This document shows, piece after piece, positions 1 to 14,132 of a stretch of DNA of 64,000 bases; the stretch's first letter is position 1; every line of letters starts with the position of its first letter. Under the pieces are notes generated by a model. The model did not search any database. It had not been told where the DNA came from and worked only from the letters and a program-made list of their open reading frames with translations. This stretch comes from Apteryx mantelli (taxonomy: Eukaryota > Chordata > Aves > Apterygiformes > Apterygidae). The stretch spans positions 35,890,682 to 35,954,681 of the forward strand of contig NC_089978.1 in assembly GCF_036417845.1 (NCBI RefSeq), in the 5' to 3' direction. Both the position numbers and the translations under genes were made by a program.

Positions 1-3000
1 AAGGAAAGATAAAACATGAAGAGGGCAAATCATTGAAAGAAATTATTTGGATTGGCTGGCGAGAAGAACATAAGTGAATATATTTTAAACAGCCAAATGC
101 AAAGCTGTGCGCTTAAAACCAAAGCCTCGAGGAAACACTTATCTTTATGAGGGGTTCTTTAGGGGATGCCATGATTAGGAAAAGGACTTTAGGGTCATGG
201 CGAATAATCAGCTGTGCAAGAGCTACTAGCCAGAATCAAAATCTTAAATTGGATTTATGAGCAAAATTGGATTTATGAACAGAAGAATTTCTGGTACTAT
301 TAAGTGAGTTATATTGCCTCTGTGCTGGGTACTGAGGTGAATACGGTTGTGGTACAGACTCCAGTGCTGCTGCCTGCAGTTCAAGGGAGACAATTATTAT
401 TTGGAAAGGGTGCAAAAAAGAGCCTGCCAAACCGCTGAAAGATCAGAAAACATTTTTTATAGTTAAAGACTCAAGGAAGTTATTCTGATTAATGAAATAA
501 GTAGAGAGATTACTTAATCAAGCTTGGCAGTCCCAAAATAGGAAAGAGGTCAAGGGGATTCTTCATTCAACATACAAGCTATCAGAAGCTCTAACTACTA
601 TAAGTTTAAAACTAGGGCTAGGAAAAAGGCAAATTTTTGAGCAAAGGTACTTAATCATTGGAGCAACCTACCAAGGCTTATGGTATTCACCAAATTCTTC
701 AGCACTTCAAAAATTTTAAACAAAAGACGGTGTTGTTTTAAAAGAGGTTCTAATTCAAACTGGTCCTGCCTCAGGTATATCTAAAGACTTGTTCTGTACA
801 GGACTAAATAATCAAACACCTATTGTACAATCTATGTATGTGTAGTCTTATATAGTATGTGTAATCTATACTGACTAAATAATCACCAGGGAACCCTCTG
901 AGTTTATAGTCAATGGAAATATGAAATATACATTTTCCGTAGATCAAAAAAAGTCTGTTTTATTAGAGCAAATAGTGGTATACAAATGTCATCTCCCTTC
1001 CCCAAAAGCAATAATTTTTGCCATCGGAGCAGCAGAGCAGCTCTGGGACACTACAAAAACAAGAGCATTACAAATCCTGCAGCTGAGGCATCTCATCTGC
1101 ATCTTCTGTCTTGCGCTCCCGATGACATCCTAGATGGCAGTGATTGAAACTGTCTGTTTATTAGATGTGACGGCTTCCATTGATGAGGCTGTTTGTAATA
1201 CTAAGAAAAGAACAGATGCTAAGATGAAACAGCTTTAATTTTCTAACCACAGAGCTGTTGCTCTGTAGACTACTGAGACAGAGGCTCTGTGATCATTTAA
1301 CACCAGCTATGTGTGCTTGTACATCACGCAGCAGTACAAATTTGATGAAAATCAGGCAAGAGCATATGATTCCATTTCTGTTGGTTTAGCCAGAGCACAC
1401 AGTACAGTGTTTACATTGGCCTTATAATTTTATGTTGACTTTTTGCTGGCTGCAGGAAGACAGCATGAAGTTAGAGTAGCCTAGACAGAGAATACTTGCT
1501 CTGCATTAAATCTGCTAGGCCAAAATCCCCTCTTTTAAAAATCATGAACAAATTTGAGTCACCTGAGTGACTCTGTACCAGTATATTGCATCATATGATT
1601 ATGGTGGCTTTGGGATCTGGCGCTATAGGTCCTTAAAAATGGATTTACTATCTTTTTAAAACACAGCTTGAGAGCCAAGCTGGACTTAGAGTTAAAACAG
1701 TGATATCAAAAAATAATCTCATTGTGCCTGCTCTCCAACCACAAATGCTAGTATGCCAGGCCCTGTGATACCTTTGAAATTGCCAATGATTCCTGAAAAG
1801 AAAAAACAACCAGACAAAAACCTCTAGCTCCAGTCAAAATAGGAACACTTTCAGGAAAATAGCTGGAGGTGCAGATGGTTTACTTTGAACTTCCTTTTTC
1901 AAAATCAAGTTTTGTCTCTCTAGATGTAGTACATTCTTTGCAAAAGTGTAACTTCCCTCACTTCTGACATATGTTGAGTCCTCTGGTTTTGGGAGGGTGC
2001 TGGGTGAGCCAAGAAGGCCAATTAATTTTAAGCATGGTTGTAGTCAGTTTAAGTGAATGGTCTACAAGAATGAGTAACTTCTTTGTCATCTGACTAGGCA
2101 ATTTTAGAAACCATAAAGACAAGTCAGTTGGTGGTTGGGCTACAAGGTTTATGTTATTTTTAAGGCTGGAAGGAGGCACAGTGACACAGATGCACTTTGA
2201 AAGTAGGTTGGGAGAGAATATTCCATAAAAAAAGCAATGTATGCATCAGTGCAGTTTTCCCCAATACAGTATAGAAATGAAAACACAGTTGTGGTTGTCT
2301 GATTTCTAAGGACAAATACTTTGGATGTTCTGGAATTACAATATCAAAATATCAAAACCTACAATGTAGGTAGCATGGGAAACAAAGACTTCAAGAAGTC
2401 TGGACAGATAGTGAGCTCAGGCTCTGTGTTGGAAATCTGGAATAGCCCCACTGGTCTTCATGGCAGTAGATGAACTTGTCCCTGTGAAAGCAAGATCAGG
2501 ATCTATCTTATTACTTGACATTTTGAAAATGCAGAATCAATTTTTAAAATGTGCTTCAGGACATGGAACAGCTAATTCTCCTAGTTATGGAGTGTCACCT
2601 TCTGATCTGCTGAACTTCACAGGGCTTTTCTAATGTGAATCCACAAAGGCTCAAGCATTTATGAAGAGGCATTAACCATCATGTAGCTAGAACAGCTGTG
2701 TGTCAAGTCCCCAAACCACAAAATTCACATTACTGGGTAGTCTTTGAAGTGACATTTTGAAGATACCTGAAAGTATCACTTAATAAAAATATGCTATTAG
2801 ACTGATGGTCTTTTTTATTCCTTTACTCTGAGGTCCAAGAGCTCCCTTTCTCATGTAGTTTTAGAGTTCAGAGTCTCTCATTCTGTCATCCAGTACATTG
2901 GATATATGTTGTCTGGTTTTTTTGCTTATATTCATCCCGCATGAAGAAAATGCATAGCTAAAAAAAATACTTCAGGATGCTTTCCAGGGAATATCACCTA

Positions 3001-6000
3001 CATATCGCTCAAGATATTCTTTAACATTCCTTAAGCCCTATCATGATATTGAGTGTATCCAATGACAGACTGTCCCCCTATAAATAAGTTCCTAAAATGA
3101 GCATACAGTGGAATAGCTGCCTTAAAAGAATTTTGATGTTACAAAGGCAAGCAGTCACAGAGTTAGAGAAATGCCAAAATTAGGGTGGTCAATACAAACT
3201 TAGTATGGTCCTGTTGTGCAAATGCCCAGTCTGAGACAGTCTCTCATTACATGAGAGCGTATTTTTTCCTCCTGATTTATTCCAACTACAGGATACCTGG
3301 TATTCACCAGATGGTAAGCTACTTGATATTTCTTTTATTCTTTCTTTATAGTAGCCCTTGCCAGTGGCCTAATGTATTACCTTTTACTTCCCATCCCTAT
3401 GGTCTAAAAGTTCAGAGGTCAGTCAGCGTGAACATGGCTTAACTGACAAACCATTTTGATTGTGTCATTTACAATCCTCTCTGCATACCTTCTTTTTGGT
3501 GTGGCAAAGCTCTGTTCAGAAATCCATGGGACACGTTCGGCACTCCAGATAACATATCTCTATTTTAAGAAATTCCCCTGCTGTGTTTCCAAACACTTCC
3601 TTTCAAACAACAGGACCCAAGGATCCCTAATAATGGAAAGTATTATGAAAACCAAGCCTAGAGAGTGCTACTAGCTCCTTTTCCAACTCACCGTCACCCT
3701 CACAACTGCTATAGGCAGGAAAACTTGACCCATACCTCAGCAGTGTCTGTTCCAGAGCTGTACACCACTGAATGAGTGGGTGGAGCTGCTTTCCCATGGG
3801 AAGCATGAAGTGGTACTTGCCTATATGCATAATCTCCGCAGTGAGTATCCCTCCTTCCGTTGTCCCTCTTGGTTCCAGAAAACTGAATTCTATTGCATTG
3901 GTCACAGGGAGAAGACTTGCACTTAGATGCCAGGTCTGCATTTTTTCCAGGGGCAGGCATCTGCCTACACCATGCTGCAGAGAAAATCCCACCACCCAAA
4001 TCCTTTGAAAGTGGAAGAAAATACATTGTTTAGTAAATACTCAGAAAAACAGATGCCTGAAGGGGTGCAAAGTGTTGCTGCTGATATTAATGATGCAATG
4101 ATTAATGATTCCAAGTATTCAAGATGCAGTTAACTGCTTTCACCAACTCATCTCTAGCTGTATAGATAGAACTTGTAACTCGTATGACTTGAGTTCTTCC
4201 TAAAAGCCACATAAATACCCCATTTTGCATTAGGTCACAACAGCAGATTCAGAGATAAGTATGTTACTGACATGCAGAACTTCCTTTGCAAAAAATTACA
4301 GTTACCCCTTAAGAAAGGCAACTCCCCCCCTTCCCCCCCACTAGGCTAAAGTGCCTCAGAGCAGCCCTCAGGCACTCTGCTCCAGCTGTCAAAGTCTTTC
4401 TGACTAGCCTGCTTGGCCTTTGGAAGGGTTCAGAAATCCTTACTCACCTCTTCCAGGAAGGAGTGAACGAGATAAGCCCTAGCAGGCTTCCCTAAATCCA
4501 GTGCCTTAGAGAAAGGAAAGGCTTCTCAGAGCAGGCAAGGAAAGCTGCCAGCTTTGCCTTGAGCCAGTATTTTCTACCTAATGTTGCAGAATGGTCCTCC
4601 AAGCAGCGTTGCACTTGTTCTCTGCTACACAGAAGCTGTAAGATATATATATTTTTACTCTATTTTGAGAAGCAGGTTGTTTACTGGGAGATCAAACATT
4701 TTGCTTACTTATATCTTACTATCTCATATATGACTCCTTTGGAGTGGAACAGTCTGAAATGGTTATCCACATGTGTCTGCAACTTCCACTTTCCTGGGGA
4801 GCTGCTTCTGCAGAGTGGAGCCTTAGTAATCCTCAGTTATACAGATAAGATCAGCTCCCTCTTAGATCACCAGGTAAAAGCATGCACATCCTGCATAGTG
4901 CTGATATCAATTTTACACAAGCTGTGGGAGCTGCAGCTGGCAGAAGAACTGGAATATTTTTTAATTAAGGCACTAAATGGACCCAGGAAAAGTCTCGTTT
5001 AGCAAACAAAATGAGGACAAACAGCAAAGACAGGTACTTTGCTACTGATCTTAGCCAACTTTCCCTCAAGGGTGCATCAAGCTTCCCCCTCTTTTTTATC
5101 TGCTCTCCTGCTGAGTGTAAAAGGGAGAAAAAGTCCAAGACCTCAGTCCTCCCTGCTTTTCTAAGCTGGATCATGCCATAGAGGTGCAAAGGGAGATCCA
5201 TCCCTGTGCACCAGGGACTACAGAGACTGACCAGCTGTTTCCGCTGCAGGAAGGCAGACATCTTGCACTCTACACCTCCCAAACATAAGCAGTGGCACCT
5301 CCTTTCATACCACCTTTGGCTCCCATGTAGGCAGTGATTTTGAATCCCCAAGAGCACAGAAGTGTATGTCTGAGCTGGTGCGAGTTATCACAGGTACTGC
5401 AACTACGACCTGAAAGTGGCTGAGGGAGGCCTGGCTGAGGCACAGAGTTATTCAACTACATTTATCTTTTACAGGTTGGGAAGTGGAAGTAATGAGGAGA
5501 TGTATGTTGGTGGAACTGAGTAGCAGCAAGGAGGTGACATTTCACAGGAGCGAAAATGCAAATAAGAATCTAATGAAGGCCAGCTAATGGGAAGGGAAGA
5601 TGGAAGCTGAGCGGAAAAGGGGTGTATATAGTCATCATGCTGTCTATTCATATTATAGTTGGATCTGTGCTCTACATGCCTTTGCATAGCCTCTGCATAG
5701 GGAAAGACCTGCAAAGAATATATGGTTTTCTTTTTTACATATACCTGTCTAATTCACTCAACCATGCCAATTACATATTCATTTCCCTCCTCAAATAACA
5801 AGTGAATACAAGAAGACAGAAATAAATGAGAATGTAAGACATGCTCTTTCACACTCTCACAATCGTCAGACTAAATGGATCATTTCTGCAGCTCCACGGA
5901 AGGCAATGAAGCTGAAATTAGTTCTTCATGCATGGGTTATGGTATTGCATAGTGATTTTTAGGCATCCATAAAATGCAGTATAAATAGTTTGTGCTCAGT

Positions 6001-9000
6001 CCTAAGGGTGTGGTGTTTCATTTGTTTGTATACTTCTGTTAGATTACAGCTATTCTACAAGCTCAAGGAAATATTTAATTGAAAATTTTAGTACAAATGA
6101 GAGAATAATTTTGCAAAAAGGGTGGAAAAGAGCTGAAGAGTGATAAAATAAAAATCAGAATGTGCCTACATTTGAAGAAAGCTGGGAAAATAATTTTGAA
6201 AAATATAGTAGAGGCGAGCAAGCCTACAAACTACAGTATAAACAAAGTTATTATGTCCATTTTTATTTGTTCAAGCCAGGAGAAAATTAGAGAGAGACAT
6301 GAAAGGCAGTAGAGGCATCATGACAGACAACTTTCTGATGGATAACGGGCAATCCAAACATGCTGTTTTGTGTTCTTTCTCTTTCTTTGCCTATGCCTAA
6401 CATTCATCCATTTGGTTTTCCTGTACATCACATCCACATCCTGAACACAATTCAGGTGGACTGAATTCTTAAATGTTCTTCCTGAAGGAAAAAAAAAAAG
6501 TTCATTGAGGTGGAGAAGGATTGAAAGTCAATAACCTTTAATATAGAACAGACTCCAAATCAGGTTGTTTCCTAAAAAAGTTAACACACCAAAAAAACTA
6601 AAAATCAGATTATCAGGATAAAAACATAAACATTGAGCACAATAATAACTGATATAGATTAAATGCAGGTACATACCTAACTAGGCTAAACCTTTCAGTC
6701 ACAATCTGTTGCATCAGTGTACAGATTCTCAGGCTAAAGAATTCAGTCATTTCTGGTTCTTAAGGCATAAATGTCACTTTTTGTCCACTGACTACATCTG
6801 AAGTCAACAAATCCATCTGCTGAATCTCACACTTGCAGAATGTATTTACATCCTCTCTCAGCCAACGTCATTGGCCAGCTTAATATAGTTAAGTGGTCTG
6901 CATGACACATTCAGATCCTGTTGAATCTAAGCTCTCAAATTAAGTATGTGTATGACTTTCTCAGTTGCAGGAGGAAAGGGGAGCAAAAACAGAAATAGTC
7001 CTAAGATGCACATCTTGTTTTTATAGGTTGTCAAATGTGATGTTATTTGACAAATAGATTGCTAATTTTAACAAGTATAGTCTATTGCAAATTCTTTTAG
7101 AAAACCTTGTATCAATGTCCTTGGTAGAGGCTCTGGAGACTGAGGGAGGTGTGGAGAATAACTTATATCTCTTTCCATTAAAAGACTATAACATCTTTAT
7201 TCAACAACAGTATGGTAGCTTGTCGAAACTCACCATGAGCATGCTAGACAACATAACATTCCTTAATGCAACCCACTAGTATATTGTTACCTAGCTCACT
7301 TGGAAGGGAAATTCCACAAAAACTATTTTGTGTCATCCGTTGTTTGTCTGAGCAAGTCCCCTCTTTAGAAAATAACCCTTATGAGATGTTAATTGATCCC
7401 TTCTTTGGCAAAAGTCTGAAAAAACCTCTTGCATTGAACGAGTCTTAACATACTAAATTATTTGTATTTTTCCATTTATTTCTTTTAATCGAAAGCACGT
7501 TTTCTCTTTTTTTTCAGAGAAGCTTGAATTTCCTTCCAATTCTGGGTGAAATGCCAGTCCAACTAGCTGCCAATAAAGGTTGTCCCATCTTGGTAAAGAT
7601 TAAAACTAAAGAGAATTAGCAATCTTCTATATTGCTCCCCCAAATACTATGGTTTCTTTTTATCAGTTCATGTGGACATAATTTCTTTCTTTGAATAACT
7701 CTATTGCTAAACTATCTACACAACCACACTCCCTACTTGCTGAATCCATAAATTATGTTTTATATCAGGTTGTTTAGCATACATCTAATAATCAGTTAAA
7801 AAAAGAGCAGTAGAATAAAAAACCTTCAGAAGAGAGAGTCTTTTTTAGGAGAGAAAGTGCTTTTTTCAGTCAGAAGAATAAAAGCAATCTAGATACATTT
7901 ATGCTACGTGACTGAAGTTTTGTGTCTTTGTTCACTTTTTTGCTAGATTTGACATATCCCTCACAAGAAACTGTGGTTCTTGAGAGAGAGAAGAAGGTAG
8001 GAGATTGCAGCTTATTATTCACCTAGATGATAGGAAAATATCTTTTATATGTCAAGCGGTACAATGTAGGTGGTATAATTTCCCATTATCTTGCGTTGCT
8101 ACTCGTCTTTAACGACACTTTTTAAAATCTTCCTTGTCATTGGTATGGTGTCTACACAAAAAGTGATTGCACATTTTACCTTGTTGCAAAAAACAGATTT
8201 CCAAATATTAGAAGCAGCTCAGAAGAGTGACTATTCTTCACGAAAATGCATATATACAAATATACATATACAATGTGATTTAGAAGTTTTTACTTTATAA
8301 AGGTAACAGAGAATTTTCTATTTCGTAGTTTATTTCATTAACCAAAAGAATGAATGTGTTTGCAAATCAAAGCAATGAGAATTTAAAGCTAATCCACACA
8401 CTAATATGGAACTGAATTCTGAGGTTTAAATTAGATTATTAGCAGAACTGACTATTTTACAATCTACTTGGGAAAAGTACTAGGCAAAAAGCTTTCATGG
8501 CACTTTGCTTTTGCATGACCCATGTAGCAATATGGGCCCTGGTCACTTCGGCAACTGATCAACAACTTCACCTTGGCTTTAAATGCAAAGCTGGAAAGAC
8601 ATTGAGAAAGACATGAAGTAAAGAGCTAATTTGAATGGAAGAAGAACAATGCATGGAATCATGAGCAGGGAAGTATTTTTAGGACTCTGAGCAGTTCATA
8701 AGAAAGTAGAAGAAAAAGGGAAGTTGAGTCTTGGTCAGCCATTGATTCTTATACCCATGACCGTATAAAGTGGAATTTAAAGAAGTGAGAGAAAAGGTGA
8801 TGAGAGAATTTCAGAGCCTTTCCCATTGAGTCTTACAGAAAATGTCAGATTCTATATAGAGGAGGAAAACTGAAGGAAATATTCTTAAACAATTACAAAA
8901 ATAAAATAAAATGTGCAAATATTATCCTTTTCTGGCAATAAGGAAACTTTAAACTCTAGAAGGCTTAGGTTGCTTATCTGGGGTACACCTTACTATCGTA

Positions 9001-9619
9001 CACAGTATTTTTAATATTCTAAAGCTACTCAACAGCACTGGACTAAACCCCTTGTTTTTTTCCACCTTCTAAAAGTGACTGCATTATTCAAATAGGTTGA
9101 ATGCATGTATATTAAATATATAACTTGAATATTATCAAATCTACATAGATTAAGAATACAATTTTCTCTCTTTGCATTTCTCATTCTGTTTTCCCTCCAG
9201 TCAACAAAGTCTGGATATTGCTTGCTTGTTGGTGTTTTTTCTTTTTTTTTGGTATTATCTTTTAACAAACTCTGTGAGAATATTGCTTTTTATCTTGCAC
9301 CTGAGAAGGTCTTTCACCAGCAGCACACGAGCCATAATCCTGGGAAGTGGGATCAGGTTAGTATGAATCCAAGACTCTCACACTCTCCCACAGTAATACT
9401 GAGTCTATGACAGGAGACATGACAATGGATATAAGTTGTATGGGATGCAGTTTTAAAAATAAAAGCTTATATGGAAAGTGTAGATATGCGTGTATATTCT
9501 GTAAGGCATCTGATTTGGTACTTTTGGGCAATGCAATTGAGAATTTAGAACAATCAAAAATTAATATGATAATCAGTGGATTAAAAATCCACTAATTGAA
9601 AGATGACATGTTATCATTA
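1..9619. other. Intergenic, AT-rich, no recognised gene
   Basis: I read both strands and found no exon, RNA gene or transposon I can name. The open frames here are short (at most about 147 codons), show no family motif and match nothing I recognise. Small local structures are present: a 15-bp sequence repeated with an 18-bp period at 246-278, a C-rich tract near 4324-4340 and scattered A or T runs. Highly decayed old repeats could be hidden here; a repeat-library search would be needed to see them. Confidence 0.6.
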
Positions 9620-10120
9620 GGGAATTGTTTTATTAGGTGCTAAAGGGATTTGTTCTTATTCTACAGTACGATATTGTCATCAATAATTCCAAAGCAAACA
9701 CTCAGACTATATTATATATATTTCCAGATGATATGAAGCTTGAAGGAATGGCAAATAATGCAGAATAGAGGTCATAGAGCCCTCTCAATCATTTGATAAG
9801 CTACCTGTGCAATTTTTAGGACAGCCACATACCAAACAATAATTTGAAGAACAAAGGAAAGCATCTGAGGTCATGGAAACTAAACATCTGAACATATGCT
9901 CTCAGCCTGTTGCTGTTAGAAAAGGTGACCTCAATCTTTACTGTATAATAGGAATCCAAGTAGGAAATTAGACTATCTCTGACACTGATGCAACCATCAC
10001 CACAATACAGTGTCCAGCCTTAACACTGATAGATGAGGAGAAAATTGAAAGTGTTCAGTCAAGAGTCACAAAAATGACCCAAAGGCTACAGAATGATCCA
10101 TAACAACTCTCAATAAATTG
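9620..10120 (+). mobile_element. Old, decayed CR1 LINE fragment (reverse transcriptase to 3' region)
   Basis: This stretch follows the order of an old CR1 open reading frame 2. It has a Gly-Val-Leu-like segment near 9636-9655, a degenerate reverse-transcriptase active-site segment near 9722-9760 (a recognisable F-x-D-D-x-K-L pattern), and a segment near 10005-10075 resembling the late CR1 block that encodes the VQ-RR-TKM region. Every frame is broken by stops and indels. It is much more diverged than the CR1 copies at 11.6, 27.7 and 49.6 kb, so it is an older insertion. It is identified from motif order alone, so both edges are approximate. Confidence 0.6.
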
Positions 10121-11639
10121 TTCCACCATCTAACTAACTTAGCTTTAATTTCTGATCGTTGGAGTTTCTTACACTTTTGTCTGCTGAAGGGGAGACTCCT
10201 CTGTAATCAAATGGCTGCTCCATGTCATAGAAACCGTAATCAAGATAAATCAAACTTTCACCTAGGTAAGCTAAGTAGATTGAACTCACTGAGCTTTTTT
10301 ACTGCAATGCATGTTTTTTAATCTTTCAATTATTCTTTTGATTAATCTAGGCTCCTGCAATACGCTTTTAGTTTTTTTGGAGGGGTGGAAGGGTTGAGGT
10401 TTTTTTCTGACATTGTGTTTCAGTTGTAGTTAATGCAAAAGAAACTCCTTGTGTCCTGAGTGAGCAGGAAAATTGCCAGTACATAATATCTCTGACAAAA
10501 AGGTGAAGCCTGTTGCTGAAAATACTGGTTAAGTATCTGTTTATACTATTAATTCAGTTATTTTAATGGCTATCCTCTCAGACACGGTCAGGCATCTTTG
10601 TAAACTCAGACTCAGGATTATTCTGTGAAGATTTATGCACAAATCTGACTTCATGTACTGAAACTTCAGAGACTTAAGATGTTTGTGCTGAGTAATGTTA
10701 AGCAAATGTATGAGTTTTCTGAGCCCAAACTTTCCGTTGTCTCTCTGCAGAATCTAGAACGCAATTGCAAATGTTGGTACTAACTTTTAAAGGCTTGCAA
10801 TATCTCAAAGGGAGTTTTGTGAAGATTAGTTAGGAAGTTTTTCTTGTTTTTTTTTTTCAACTATGCATTGATGGCAAAATTCACTGCTTTGAGGAGCCCG
10901 GTGCATGGAATTTACTTCTTCTGCTGGTCCCCAGCTCTGAAGCTGAGGAAACTTCCATGCATGTATACACAGCATTTTCATTTGTGAGCTCCTTTGCAGA
11001 TACTGAGGATTCTTTCCCCTTTTTAAAGTAGCTCAATTCTACTTCTGAAATAAGGACTTTTTTGTCTACTTTTGTTTTTAAATGCAATTTATTATGCATT
11101 TGTTGCTCAGTAAATGAATTTATGTGGGCTACAACTGTACAGAATTTCAACCTTTCTTTAAAATCTGTCTTACAAATCAGTGTCCTGTTGCTACCAGTGC
11201 TGTCAAATATTAATAAAATAGAGGAAATATATTCTTCTATTTCAGGAAATGCCTGTAAAGCCATTTCAGCTTAAGAGAATCAGATTTAAATATTATTTAC
11301 AGACATGTCTAACACCTTACAACAGCAATAAATACTACTGGTATATTAAGCATTTGCTTAAATTCAGAAGATAGCAGCTGAACTAATTCTATGTTAGTTT
11401 TTCTCCTCCTGTACAAAACATGATATAACAGCTTGACAAAACATTTATTAAAAAAATCTGAAAACATTTTCAGGAAATGTATTTTATGTATGATATACCA
11501 GTTTGGAGTCTTGTATAATAATATTGCATGGGATGTTTGTATCTTCTTTATATATTACACATATGTATTAATTCACAGCAGAAAGGAGGAAAAGAGAGAT
11601 AATTATACTTTGGGATATATATGGGAAAACTGCATGCTC
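10121..11639. other. Intergenic, no recognised gene
   Basis: No exon or known repeat is recognised. A 127-codon open frame on the - strand (10881-11264) has no motif I know, and the opposite strand is also partly open, as expected by chance in AT-rich DNA. Confidence 0.55.
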
Positions 11640-13906
11640 GATCACCTCTCTGAAATGCCTGTACACCAATGCACACAGCATGGGGAATAAACAGGAAGAA
11701 TTAGAGATCTGTGTGCGGTCGCAGGGCCATGATCTCATTGCCATTACAGAGACATGGTGGGAGAGCTCACATAACTGGAGTGCTGTCATGGACCTACTTA
11801 GGGACCTACTTAGAGGAATCCCATGGGTTAGGGCCCTAGAAGGAAGGGGGTCTGAGAGAGCTGGTTAATATTCAAGGATCACTTCCTCCAAGCTCAAGAT
11901 TGGTGCATCCCTATGAGTAGGAAGTCAAGCAAAGGGGGCAGGAGACCTGCGTGGATGAGCAAGGAGCTCCTGGCAAAACTCAACCAGAAGAAGGAAGTAT
12001 ACAGAAAGTGGAAAGGGGGACAGGCCACTTGGGAGGAATATAGGAACGTTGTCAGAGTATGCAGGGATGTGACAAGGAAGGCTAAGGCCCGTTTGGAATT
12101 AAAGCTGGCAAAAGATGTCAAGGACAACAAGAAGGGCTTCTTCAAATACATCAGTAGCAAGAGGAAGACTAGGGAAAATTGCTGAATGGGGTGGGTGCCC
12201 TGGTGACGAAGGATGCAGAGAAGGCAGAGTTACTGAATGCCTTCTTTGCTTCAGTCTTTACTGCTCAGGCCGGCCCTCAGGAACCCCAGATCCTGGAGGC
12301 AAGAGAGAAAGTCTGGAGAGAGGAAGACTTTCCCTTGGTCGAGGAGGAGTGGGTTAGAGATCATTTAAGCAAACTTGACACCCACAAATCCACGGGCCCT
12401 GATGGGATGCACCCACGAGTGCTGAGGGAGCTGGCGGACATTATTGCTAAGCCACTCTCCATCATCTTTAAAAGGTCGTGGAGGACAGGAAAGGTGCCTG
12501 AGGACTGGAAGAAAGCCAGTGTCACCCCAGTCTTCAAAAAGGGCGAGAAGGAGGACCCAGGGAACTACAGGCCAGTCAGCCTCACCTGCATCCCTGGAAA
12601 GGTGATGGAGCAGCTCATCCTGGAGGCCATCTCCAAGCGTGTGGAGGACAAGAAGGTGATCAGGAGTAGTCAGCATGGCTTCATCAAGGGGAAATCATGC
12701 TTAACCAACCTGATAGCCTTCTCTGATGGAATGACTGGCTGGGTAGATGAGGGGAGAGCAGTGGATGTTGTCTACCTAGACTTCAGCAGGGCTTTTGACA
12801 CTCTCTCCCATAACATCCTCATAGACATGCTCAGGAAGTGTAGGCTAGATGAGTAGACAGTGAGGTGGACTGAGAACTGGCTGAATGGCAGAGCTCAGAG
12901 GGTTGTGATCAGTGGTGCAGAGTCTAGTTGGAGGCCTGTAGCTAGCGGTGTCCCCCAGGGGTCAGTCCTGGGTCCAGTCTTGTTCAACTTCTTCATCAGT
13001 GACCTGGATGAAGGGACAGAGTGCACCCTCAGCAAGTTTGCTGATGATCCAAAACTGGGAGGAGTGGCTGATACACCAGAGGGCTGTGCTGCCATTCAGA
13101 GAGACCTGGACAGGCTGGAGAGCTGGGCGGAGAGGAACCTCCTGAAGTTCAACAAAGGCAAGTGCAGGGTCCTGCACCTGGGGAGGAATAACCCCATGCA
13201 CCAGTACAGGTTGGGGGTTGACCTGCTGGAAAGCAGCTCTGCCGAGAAGGACCTGGGAGTGCTGGTGGACACCAAGTTAAGCATGAGGCAGCAATGTGCC
13301 CTTGTGGCCAAGAAGGCCAATGGCATCCTGGGGTGCATTAGGAAGAGTGTTGCCAGCAGGTCAAGGGAGGTGATCCTCCCCCTCTACTCAGTCCTGCTGA
13401 GGCCACATCTGAAGTACTGTGTCCAGTTCTGGGGATGTGGCACTGCTGGAGCAAGTCCAGCATAGGGCTACGAAGATGATTAGGGGACTGGAGCATCTCT
13501 CCTATCAGGAAAGGCTGAGAGAGCTGGGCCTGTTTAGCCTGGAGAAGACTGAGAGGGGATCTCATCAATGTGTATAAGTATCTGAAGGGAGGATGTCAAG
13601 AGGACGGGGCCAGACTCTTTTCAGTGGTGCCCAGTGACAGGACACGGGGCAACGGGCACAAACTGAAACACAGGCAGTTCCATCTGAACATGAGGAAAAA
13701 CTTCTTCACTGTGAGGATGACAGAGCACTGGAACAGGTTGCCCAGAGAGGTTGTTGAGTCACCTTCTCTGGAGATATTCAAAACTGCCTGGACATGGTCC
13801 TGGACAATGTGCTCTTAGGTGACCCTGCCTGAGCAGCGGGGTTGGACTAGATGATCTCCAGAGGTCCCTTCCAACCTCAACCATTCTGTGATTTTGTGAT
13901 TCTGTT
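11640..13906 (+). mobile_element. CR1 LINE, internally deleted and frameshifted (copy 1)
   Basis: This is a non-LTR retrotransposon of the CR1 group. It opens with the start of the endonuclease domain (11650-11780, Y-T-N-A-H-S-M-G-N type), then jumps to the linker before the reverse transcriptase, so most of the endonuclease is deleted. A frameshift lies near 12175. Reverse transcriptase runs 12179-13465 with the F-A-D-D active site at 13037-13048 and a TAG stop at 12854-12856. A short deletion near 13433 removes part of the segment after F-W. The 3' end has the CR1 signature (GGTTGGACTAGATGATCTCC) and three 8-bp terminal units at 13883-13906, of the ATTCTGTG type. It cannot encode an active protein. 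Its 3' half is nearly identical to the inverted copy at 27.7 kb. Confidence 0.95.
12179..13465 (+). pseudogene. CR1 reverse transcriptase remnant
   Basis: The frame from 12179 to the TAG at 12854-12856 (225 codons) and its continuation from 12860 (201 codons) together cover the fingers and palm of a CR1 reverse transcriptase. Recognisable in order are the H-K-S-x-G-P-D-G block (about 12382-12405), the D-F-S-R-A-F-D-T-L-S-H block (about 12778-12810), [10 protein letters not shown] (about 12949-12975) and F-A-D-D (13037-13048). The in-frame TAG, the shift upstream near 12175 and the premature end after F-W-G-C-G show that it is dead. The residue after F-A-D-D is Pro, where the copy at 49.6 kb has Thr. 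Confidence 0.9.
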
Positions 13907-14096
13907 ATTTTAATGGGGATAAACAACACTATTTCATTCTCATCAACAGAATTGCTGCTGTTCCATTTTTAATTCTAAAGCACCTTATTTTAAATTTTAG
14001 AGGATAAAAAGTCAAAATATATGTAGCATCACTAAACTGAAGAATTTTCTGATCATAACCCTATACCTTAATTTTCCTTTCTTCTCTTGTCTTGTA

Positions 14097-14132
14097 ACAG
14101 GTTATAAATACAGGACAGGTTATAAATACAGG
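14097..14132. repeat. 18-bp tandem duplication
   Basis: The unit ACAGGTTATAAATACAGG occurs twice in direct succession. It looks like a local slippage duplication; I see no function. Confidence 0.8.

Noticed and set aside
3627-4026. Overlapping 122- and 105-codon - strand frames
   Set aside because: No recognisable domain, no splice or promoter context, and other frames in the same stretch are also open. Likely chance.
4559-5002. 147-codon + strand frame
   Set aside because: No start context, domain or homology that I recognise; composition is that of AT-rich intergenic DNA.
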